Shown here: piece after piece, positions 1 through 4,825 of the stretch
How positions within the stretch are numbered: the first letter of the stretch is position 1
Layout: each line of letters begins with the position of its first letter
DNA from: CAZNUM01 sp046861615
GTDB taxonomy: Bacteria > Fidelibacterota > Marinisomatia > Marinisomatales > TCS55
DNA length: 7,529 nucleotides
Direction: 5' to 3'
Assembly: GCA_046861615.1 (NCBI GenBank)
Contig: JBHHUS010000066.1
Span: 1 to 7,529, forward strand
Made by a program: the position numbers and the translations under genes
The notes under the pieces: generated by a model
Told to the model about the DNA's origin: nothing
What the model saw: the letters and a program-made list of their open reading frames with translations, nothing else
The model's database searches: none

Positions 1-8
1 ATAATAAT

Positions 9-257
9 TCACTTTTTTAACATCATTTTCCCCAGTTGCCAGAATCCAACCATCAGACCGACACCCAGGCCAATCAGGGACCATAGTGGACCAGTATCAA
101 ACAGCTTGTCCAATCCATAGCCGATGATTCCCAGCAACAGGATGGCGCCCAAAAGCGTATAGGCGGCCCCAATTGCCGGTCCTGACTGGAGTAAATACTG
201 TTGAAAGTAACGAAATGAACGGGCAAAAAAATTCTCAGAATCCTGATCCGAAGTCAT
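9..257 (-). CDS. AtpZ/AtpI-family membrane protein
   Basis: A small 82-residue integral membrane protein that matches the AtpZ/AtpI (ATP synthase-associated) family. Two transmembrane helices are visible, at about residues 27-48 and 57-77. They are joined by a short loop carrying the family-typical pattern of a glycine-rich helix end, then LDKLF, then GPLWSLIG and a glycine-spaced second helix. The N-terminus is polar and contains aromatic and basic residues, as expected for the cytoplasmic side. In other bacteria members sit at the head of the F1Fo ATP synthase operon and are thought to help Fo assembly or carry Mg/Ca; that role is family knowledge, not shown here. The ATG overlaps the bactofilin stop codon in an ATGA arrangement with no clear Shine-Dalgarno, so translation is probably coupled. 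The gene ends 8 bases from the window edge, and atpI or atpB beyond it is a reasonable guess. Confidence 0.85.
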   Translation of the reverse strand: MTSDQDSENFFARSFRYFQQYLLQSGPAIGAAYTLLGAILLLGIIGYGLDKLFDTGPLWSLIGLGVGLMVGFWQLGKMMLKK

Positions 258-652
258 TCGTCGGGATAGGATTCCCGCTCTGAATCCATTCCGGTGTTCG
301 ATTCAGTCAGTGATTCCGACCCCGCCAGAACACAGTGTCCCTGGAATTGAGCCCCCTCCTCAATGATTAAGGAACGGTATACCAAGTCACCCTTTAAATT
401 GGATTCACTGCCCAGAATCGCACGGTTTTCCACCACTACTTTCCCATCCACCAATCCACCGATTTGAGCATCGCTGGCATGGATATTACCATGGATTTCA
501 CCACCTTTAGCAATCCGGACAGACCCTTCGGTATTGACATCCCCATACACCTTGCCAAAGATCGCCAGACTGCCTTTGCAGGAGATATTCCCCTGGATAA
601 CAGCATCCGCTCCAATCATGGAATGAACATCTTTCATTTCATCTTTAGCCAT
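254..652 (-). CDS. Bactofilin (polymer-forming cytoskeletal protein)
   Basis: A 132-residue bactofilin (DUF583 family). Residues about 11-110 form the characteristic short beta-helix repeats, seen as regularly spaced glycines and hydrophobics (IGADAVIQGNI, GSLAIFGKVYGDV, GSVRIAKGGEIHGNI, KGDLVYRSLIIEEGAQFQG). Short polar tails flank the core, and the C-terminal tail is rich in Ser, Glu and Asp, as in typical bactofilins. Such proteins polymerise without nucleotide into filaments at the inner membrane and position partners such as cell-wall enzymes or, in Myxococcus, ParABC. The ATG lies within the last codons of the M23 gene (8-base overlap) and has no evident Shine-Dalgarno. An ATG five codons in is an alternative start. 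Being next to an M23 endopeptidase fits the recurrent bactofilin-hydrolase pairing known in Helicobacter, Caulobacter and others; the interaction is inferred. Confidence 0.93.
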   Translation of the reverse strand: MAKDEMKDVHSMIGADAVIQGNISCKGSLAIFGKVYGDVNTEGSVRIAKGGEIHGNIHASDAQIGGLVDGKVVVENRAILGSESNLKGDLVYRSLIIEEGAQFQGHCVLAGSESLTESNTGMDSERESYPDE

Positions 653-1433
653 TATTTTTTGTACTCACATTGGTTTTAGAATATTCGGGAAAGAAAATCA
701 TTGGATCCAGAGGTTGACCATCCTTCCACACCTCAAAATGGAGATGTGGTCCGGTACTCAAACCTGTATCTCCCACATTGGCAATGACTTCTCCCCGCTT
801 AACAAACTGATATCTGTCCACAAAATTAAGTTGGTTGTGCCCATAATAGGTAAAATAATCATCCCCGTGGTAAATCACCACTAGATTACCCAGGTCCGGT
901 GTCCAACCGGAAAAAACCACCTGTCCGGAGGCAGCTGCCAAAACAGGACCCCCTTCAGCCACAGCAATGTCAATGCCGTAATGATTTGTCAGCCAGGAAC
1001 CGGTATGGAGCTGTAAGGTCTGGGTAACATACCCTTTTACCGGCATCCTGGAGGGGATATTTTCAATAAAAGAAATATGAAAGCCGGCACTGGAATCAAC
1101 TCCGGAGGGAATTGGTTCCCCCGCCGATGCGACTGCCGGTTGATCGGTTCCTAAAGTTCGCTGGACAATTGTCCCCAGTTGTTTTAACCGTTCCAGATTA
1201 CGATAGAGTTCCTGCACCTGGGTTCGTTCCCGGACCAGTTCATCGTATTTTGAATTTAATTGGTCATAATTCAGGGTCCGGGGTGTCATGTAAATAACAG
1301 TTCCGGTTAATCCCCCGATTAACAGGATTAAAAATATTATAAGGGTAAACAATAGTTTCCGGGAGAGAGAAAAATTCTTATTCGGCCCTTCATTATCGGG
1401 AATAACAATAATACTGTAGCGGCGGGGTTTCAA
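645..1433 (-). CDS. Membrane-anchored M23 (LytM) peptidoglycan endopeptidase
   Basis: A 262-residue M23-family metallopeptidase expected to cleave peptidoglycan cross-links in the periplasm. Order of parts: a basic cytoplasmic N-terminus (1-26), one transmembrane helix (about 27-50), a probable coiled coil (about 55-95, rich in Glu, Arg, Leu), a low-complexity linker, then the LytM fold (about 145-250). The zinc and catalytic residues are all present: H151xxxD155 in NHYGIDIA, H199 in YYGH, and H230/H232 in GPHLHFEVW, so the enzyme looks active rather than a degenerate activator. The start is TTG, 3 bases after the parB stop codon, with an AGGA element about 10 bases upstream; the next internal Met (49) would remove the membrane anchor. 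It is co-transcribed with the bactofilin downstream, which probably localises it. Role in cell shape is inferred. Confidence 0.92.
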   Translation of the reverse strand: MKPRRYSIIVIPDNEGPNKNFSLSRKLLFTLIIFLILLIGGLTGTVIYMTPRTLNYDQLNSKYDELVRERTQVQELYRNLERLKQLGTIVQRTLGTDQPAVASAGEPIPSGVDSSAGFHISFIENIPSRMPVKGYVTQTLQLHTGSWLTNHYGIDIAVAEGGPVLAAASGQVVFSGWTPDLGNLVVIYHGDDYFTYYGHNQLNFVDRYQFVKRGEVIANVGDTGLSTGPHLHFEVWKDGQPLDPMIFFPEYSKTNVSTKNNG

Positions 1434-1436
1434 AAT

Positions 1437-2306
1437 TCAAATGTCCTGTTCCAGCGAGCGCAATAAATCCAGCAACCGCTCCAAATCTTCCTGCGAGTAA
1501 TATTCCATAACAATGGTCCCCTGCTGTTTACTCCCTGGTTTAATTCGTACTTTGGTTCCCAGAATGGAAATCAGTTCTGCCTCCATTTGACGGACTTCCG
1601 GGGATTGTTTTTTCATCTTCTGTCCCCGGGATTTGGCTGCTTTTCCTACCTCGGTTACCAGGGCCTCCGCCGCCCGGACACTCAAACTCCGGTTCAGAAT
1701 TAACCGCCATAATTTCATCATCGCCGGGGTGGTTTTCATACTCAGAATAGCCCGTCCGTGTCCCGCAGAAATGCGACCAACGCGAATACTTTTTTTTATC
1801 TCCGGTGGCAATCGCAATAACCGCAGGGCGTTGGTGACAGTTGAACGTTTTTTCCCCACTGCTTTGGCGATGGCCTGCTGGGGCAGATTAAATTGACCCT
1901 GTAAAACAGCATAGGCTTCCGCCTCTTCAATCGGATTCAGGTTTTCCCGCTGGATATTTTCTATCAGGGATACTTCCATCATTTCAGCGTCACCGGTTAC
2001 TTCGATCAGATAGGCGGGGATTTCCTTTAATCCCACCAATTTAGCGGCCCGCACACGGCGTTCACCGGCAATCAGAATAAACTGATCACCGTCCCGCCTA
2101 ACCGTGATGGGTGTGATCACACCCTTCTCCCGGATTGAGGCTGCCAGCTCTTCCAGGGTAGCTTCATCGAAAAATTTCCGTGGTTGCTGAGGATTAGCCT
2201 TAATGCTGGCCAGGGGAATTTTAACTACACCGGCCGGGGTAGTTTCAAGACTTTCGGCAGGGGGTATTAAAGCCTCCAGCCCCCGGCCCAGTCGTTTAGT
2301 GACCAC
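1437..2306 (-). CDS. parB: ParB/Spo0J chromosome-partitioning protein
   Basis: A 289-residue ParB. It shows the family's N-terminal TKRLGRGLEALIP segment (ParA-stimulating region), the NPQQPRK box (38-44), the CTP-binding GERRVRA box (81-87), the ENIQRENLNPIEEA segment (116-129), a helix-turn-helix region near 140-165 for parS binding, SAGHGRAIL (180-188), and a leucine-rich C-terminal dimerisation region (about 240-289). Length is normal for chromosomal ParB. The start chosen is GTG at 2306 because the family N-terminus begins there and a GGAGGAG Shine-Dalgarno lies 10 bases upstream; a longer reading frame reaching an ATG at 2414 would add 36 residues unlike ParB that merely shadow parA. 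The gene overlaps the end of parA by 11 bases. It loads on parS as a CTP-dependent clamp and works with ParA to segregate origins. No canonical parS is visible in this window. Confidence 0.95.
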   Translation of the reverse strand: MVTKRLGRGLEALIPPAESLETTPAGVVKIPLASIKANPQQPRKFFDEATLEELAASIREKGVITPITVRRDGDQFILIAGERRVRAAKLVGLKEIPAYLIEVTGDAEMMEVSLIENIQRENLNPIEEAEAYAVLQGQFNLPQQAIAKAVGKKRSTVTNALRLLRLPPEIKKSIRVGRISAGHGRAILSMKTTPAMMKLWRLILNRSLSVRAAEALVTEVGKAAKSRGQKMKKQSPEVRQMEAELISILGTKVRIKPGSKQQGTIVMEYYSQEDLERLLDLLRSLEQDI

Positions 2307-3060
2307 GACTGAGCAGCTCCTCCACCAGGGCCATATAGTTTTGGGCGCCGGTGGAATTGGCATCGTATAATAAGACTGGTTTTCCGAAGCTGGGCGCTTC
2401 TCCAAGACGGACATTCCGCTGAATAACCGTATTGAAAATTTTATCTTTGAAATAGCTTCGAACTTCTTCCGCCACCTGCTTGGAAAGGTTTAAACGATTG
2501 TCATACATGGTTAAAAGTACACCTTCTATCGTAAGATTATGATTCAAATTTTTCTGCACCAGACGAACAGTATTTAACAACTGACCCAATCCCTCCAGAG
2601 CATAGTATTCACATTGAATCGGGATAATGATGGCATGGGAAACTGTGAGAGCATTGATCGTCAACAGACCCAGAGAAGGCGGGCAATCAATTAAAATATA
2701 ATCATATTGATCCCGCACTGTTTCCAGTGATTTTTCAAGCTGGTATTCCCGGGCCATCAAACTGACCAGTTCCACTTCAGCCCCCACTAAATCATTAGTG
2801 GAAGTGATCAGATCCAGATTGTCAAACTGGGTTTTAGTAATAGCGTCGCTCATTTTCACACCGCGAATTAATACATCATAAATAGTGGCGGGACTCTGGT
2901 CAAATAAGTTTTCCAATCCGGTGGTGGCATTAGCCTGGGGATCCAGATCAATCAACAATGTTTTGACTTCCGTCACTGCCAGGCTCACGGCAATATTTAC
3001 GGAAGAAGTGGTTTTACCCACACCACCTTTCTGATTGGTAAGAGCGATGATTTTTGACAT
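2296..3060 (-). CDS. parA: ParA/Soj chromosome-partitioning ATPase
   Basis: A 254-residue ParA/Soj ATPase of the MinD/ParA deviant-Walker class. Visible motifs: deviant Walker A KGGVGKTT (11-18) with the signature lysine, Walker A' LIDLDPQ (36-42), Walker B YILIDCPPSLG (121-131), and the Soj-typical RNVRLGEAPSFGKP segment (216-229). It is short and lacks an N-terminal DNA-binding domain, so it is the chromosomal rather than the large plasmid type. It binds DNA non-specifically as an ATP dimer and forms gradients driven by ParB. The start ATG yields the usual MSKIIALTNQKGG beginning. There is no Shine-Dalgarno before it, and a possible -10 element lies only 12 bases upstream, so the transcript may be nearly leaderless. 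It is the first gene of the parAB-M23-bactofilin-atpZ run and is divergent from tRNA-Glu. Confidence 0.97.
   Translation of the reverse strand: MSKIIALTNQKGGVGKTTSSVNIAVSLAVTEVKTLLIDLDPQANATTGLENLFDQSPATIYDVLIRGVKMSDAITKTQFDNLDLITSTNDLVGAEVELVSLMAREYQLEKSLETVRDQYDYILIDCPPSLGLLTINALTVSHAIIIPIQCEYYALEGLGQLLNTVRLVQKNLNHNLTIEGVLLTMYDNRLNLSKQVAEEVRSYFKDKIFNTVIQRNVRLGEAPSFGKPVLLYDANSTGAQNYMALVEELLSRGH
2313..2322 (-). promoter_or_regulatory. parB Shine-Dalgarno inside parA
   Basis: On the minus strand GGAGGAG lies within the last codons of parA, about 10 bases before the GTG used by parB. It is the strongest ribosome-binding site in the window and fixes the parB start against the longer open frame. 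Confidence 0.7.
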
Positions 3061-3072
3061 GTATTAATTCGT

Positions 3073-3081
3073 ATTGTAACA
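3073..3081 (-). promoter_or_regulatory. Candidate extended -10 promoter for the parA operon
   Basis: Minus strand reads TGTTACAAT, a TGn extended -10 followed by TACAAT (5 of 6 to the sigma-70 consensus). No good -35 is seen at the right distance, which is acceptable for an extended -10. The last -10 base is 12 bases before the parA ATG, giving a leader of only about 5-6 bases. Whether this lineage's main sigma factor reads such sites is assumed. Confidence 0.4.
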
Positions 3082-3198
3082 GAAAATAACCGTGGAATTT
3101 AGTTGCAGCCCCCTCGGGGAAACAAGCAAGCTAATCACTGTACCCTGCTCTGGTCAATTTTATCTTTTAAATTCGTCTGGTAAATGAGTCGGAATGCT

Positions 3199-3204
3199 CA
3201 TAAT
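3199..3204 (+). promoter_or_regulatory. Candidate -10 element for tRNA-Glu
   Basis: CATAAT (5 of 6 to TATAAT), overlapping TAATTTCG which resembles the Bacteroidota TAnnTTTG -7 element, lies 16 bases before the tRNA 5' end. No convincing -35 is seen. Position is right for a short tRNA leader; support is otherwise weak. Confidence 0.3.
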
Positions 3205-3220
3205 TTCGCCACCGCTTTTT

Positions 3221-3292
3221 GGCCCGTTCGTCTAGTGGTGAGGACTCCAGATTTTCATTCTGGCAACAGGGGTTCGATTCCCCTACGGGCTA
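3221..3292 (+). tRNA. tRNA-Glu (anticodon UUC)
   Basis: A complete cloverleaf can be folded by hand. The acceptor stem pairs GGCCCGT (3221-3227) with ACGGGCT (3285-3291), with a G-U wobble at the outermost pair and six good pairs after it. The D arm is GTCT/GGAC with the loop AGTGGTGA. The anticodon stem CCAGA/TCTGG encloses loop TTTTCAT, putting TTC at positions 34-36 (3254-3256), which reads GAA/GAG. The T arm is AGGGG-TTCGATT-CCCCT. The discriminator base is A and the following bases are CTA, so CCA is not encoded and must be added by nucleotidyltransferase. The gene is divergent from parA and precedes the DUF2231 gene by 67 bases. Confidence 0.96.
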
Positions 3293-3359
3293 CTAATCTA
3301 TTTTTCGGATAAAACTTTTATTAAAAAACCAGACCCATTAATTAATCAACCATTTCCTG

Positions 3360-3797
3360 ATGGAATTTCCTCTTCATCCCCTGTTAATTCACTTTCCGAT
3401 CGCTTTGCTGTACGGCGCTCTGTTCTTCCATCTGCTACAAATGTGGAAACCGGGCTGGATGAGTCGTTATATCAGCATCTGGTTATTAGGATTAACTTCC
3501 CTGGTTTCCATTTTCACCGCACTCACCGGAGATAAGGAAGCTGAAATTGCCGAAGGAATGAACTATTCCCACCAGATTCTAGAATTGATTGAAACCCACG
3601 AAACGCTGGGTAATCTGGTGACCTGGATTTCCCTGACCTTTTTTATTGTCTGGGTTTATCTGCTGTTAAAATATAAATCGAACCGCCGCATTGACTACCT
3701 GGCACTGGCGGTTCTGGTAGGTCTGGTCACCCTGGTCTCCTTTACCGGGTATTTCGGGGGTGAACTGGTCTGGGTCCACGGTGTGGGTATAAACTAA
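3360..3797 (+). CDS. DUF2231-family four-helix membrane protein
   Basis: A 145-residue inner-membrane protein of the DUF2231 family, function unknown. Four transmembrane helices are seen at about 8-27, 37-55, 84-104 and 112-131. Family marks are the N-terminal HPLLIHFPIALL (H6, H11), THETLGN before the third helix (H80), and the C-terminal GGELVWVHGVGIN (H140). These histidines lie near helix ends on what may be one membrane face, which has led to the idea of heme or metal binding in relatives; that is not shown here. There is no clear Shine-Dalgarno before the ATG. The gene follows tRNA-Glu on the same strand and converges with the DUF4249 gene, leaving 11 bases between stop codons and no room for a dedicated terminator. 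No neighbour suggests its function. Confidence 0.85.
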   Translation: MEFPLHPLLIHFPIALLYGALFFHLLQMWKPGWMSRYISIWLLGLTSLVSIFTALTGDKEAEIAEGMNYSHQILELIETHETLGNLVTWISLTFFIVWVYLLLKYKSNRRIDYLALAVLVGLVTLVSFTGYFGGELVWVHGVGIN

Positions 3798-3808
3798 ACC
3801 CTTTCCCC

Positions 3809-4825
3809 CTACTCCTCTTTCTGAATGTACACCACAAAATAACTGGAATTGGTGGAAGAGAACAGTCCGTAACCGCCAGCGATATTCCCCTGCGGCAGAA
3901 GATAGGAATTCTGGGGCTGACCCAGGGGCTGACCGCGGTAATAATCCTGGTATGACTGATCCGCAACCTGGATTTCAACCAAATGGGGACCGTAATAATT
4001 AAATGACATCCAACCAAAAGGTAAAACACTTTGACTCAACTGGGAAACCAGTGGATTAGGACGAAATAAAAATCCCTGTTCATCCACCAGCATGGAGCCT
4101 TTGAAAATATTGGCGGAAAAAGAAGTATCCACAATGGCGTTTTGATGGTCATCCTCCAGGGCTCGATTGACCAGCCGGATTAACCCTGGTTCACTTTTGG
4201 TCTGCCAGCGAATCAAAAACATGGGCACCGAGGCAAAACTACTGGTATAACACTCGCCCTCCCGGTAAACGACCGTATCCATGACCAAGCTGCTGTAATT
4301 ATGGGTCAGCAGCGCCAATTCAATTTTTTCAGGTGTATTTTCGAACCGATGAAGGTCCAGGGCTGGAATTGGCACCACTTTCCCGTTACATTTCCATTCA
4401 TTACTAATAATACTCTCGAGAGTTAACGAATCGGGCACAGTTGTTTGCGCGGTAACAGTCTGGTTTCCCCACGTTACTTCCAGTTTATAGGTACGGTTTG
4501 GAATAACCGTGTAGGCTGCATTCGGTGCCACCAGGTCAACATAGCGGCCGGGAGGATCGGCTGACAATACAATTACCGTGTCACCATCGGATACTGTTAC
4601 GGTTGCATCGTTAATCCATTTACCGACCCTTTCATGGGATTCTTTAATGGCATAGGACCGGGAAACATAAACCGTATCAATGAGGGGTCGGTTGGCCTTC
4701 AAATTCCCAAAAATGACCAGTTGTTCCGAATAGGTTTCCGTTTCCGAACCCGGTTCACAGCCGGACCATAAAATCATGGTCAACAAAATCAGAATCAGGT
4801 AATTAAAGAAATGCTTAGAAATCAA
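3809..4825 (-). CDS. DUF4249-family outer-membrane-associated lipoprotein
   Basis: A 338-residue lipoprotein of the DUF4249 family. A hydrophobic signal (about 5-20) ends in LWSGC, with Cys23 as the lipidation site; Trp at -3 is unusual for a lipobox but the context is otherwise good. The mature N-terminal part resembles a beta-sandwich (QLVIFGNLKANRPLIDTVYV; INDATVTVSDG; RYVDLVAPNAAYTVI; TYKLEVTWG; AQTTVPDSLTLE). The family-typical NIAGGYGLFSS lies near the C-terminus (314-324). Two further cysteines (146, 192) could form a disulfide. The start is TTG at 4825, with GGAG 6 bases upstream and an 11-base overlap with the receptor gene; the next Met (17) would destroy the signal peptide. DUF4249 proteins are usually encoded next to TonB-dependent receptors in the FCB group and probably act as their surface or periplasmic partner. 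The substrate is unknown. Confidence 0.85.
   Translation of the reverse strand: MISKHFFNYLILILLTMILWSGCEPGSETETYSEQLVIFGNLKANRPLIDTVYVSRSYAIKESHERVGKWINDATVTVSDGDTVIVLSADPPGRYVDLVAPNAAYTVIPNRTYKLEVTWGNQTVTAQTTVPDSLTLESIISNEWKCNGKVVPIPALDLHRFENTPEKIELALLTHNYSSLVMDTVVYREGECYTSSFASVPMFLIRWQTKSEPGLIRLVNRALEDDHQNAIVDTSFSANIFKGSMLVDEQGFLFRPNPLVSQLSQSVLPFGWMSFNYYGPHLVEIQVADQSYQDYYRGQPLGQPQNSYLLPQGNIAGGYGLFSSTNSSYFVVYIQKEE
3911..3934. repeat. 12-bp tandem repeat (two copies) inside the DUF4249 gene
   Basis: Two adjacent 12-base units, CTGGGGCTGACC and CAGGGGCTGACC, differ at one base. They encode the repeated peptide GQPL-GQPQ (residues 298-305) just before the conserved NIAGGYGLF motif. The repeat keeps the frame and looks like a small in-frame duplication. 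Confidence 0.75.

Noticed and set aside
464..679. 71-codon plus-strand frame over the bactofilin gene
   Set aside because: Opposite strand to a confident bactofilin and M23 gene, with no independent support.
2307..2414. N-terminal extension of ParB to an ATG at 2414
   Set aside because: The added 36 residues lie entirely within parA in another frame and do not resemble ParB; the GTG at 2306 has a strong Shine-Dalgarno and gives the family N-terminus.
3110..3119. CCCCTCGGGG as a hairpin or terminator between parA and tRNA-Glu
   Set aside because: A 2-base loop is too small; opening it leaves only three pairs, and no T-run follows on either strand.
3221..3359. tRNA-Glu as an integration site for a mobile element
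   Set aside because: No integrase gene and no second copy of the tRNA 3' end was seen in the window; the downstream gene is an ordinary DUF2231 gene.
3742..4029. 95-codon minus-strand frame across the DUF2231/DUF4249 boundary
   Set aside because: Overlaps the DUF4249 gene in another frame and the DUF2231 gene on the opposite strand; composition (many Arg, Pro, Cys) is not protein-like.
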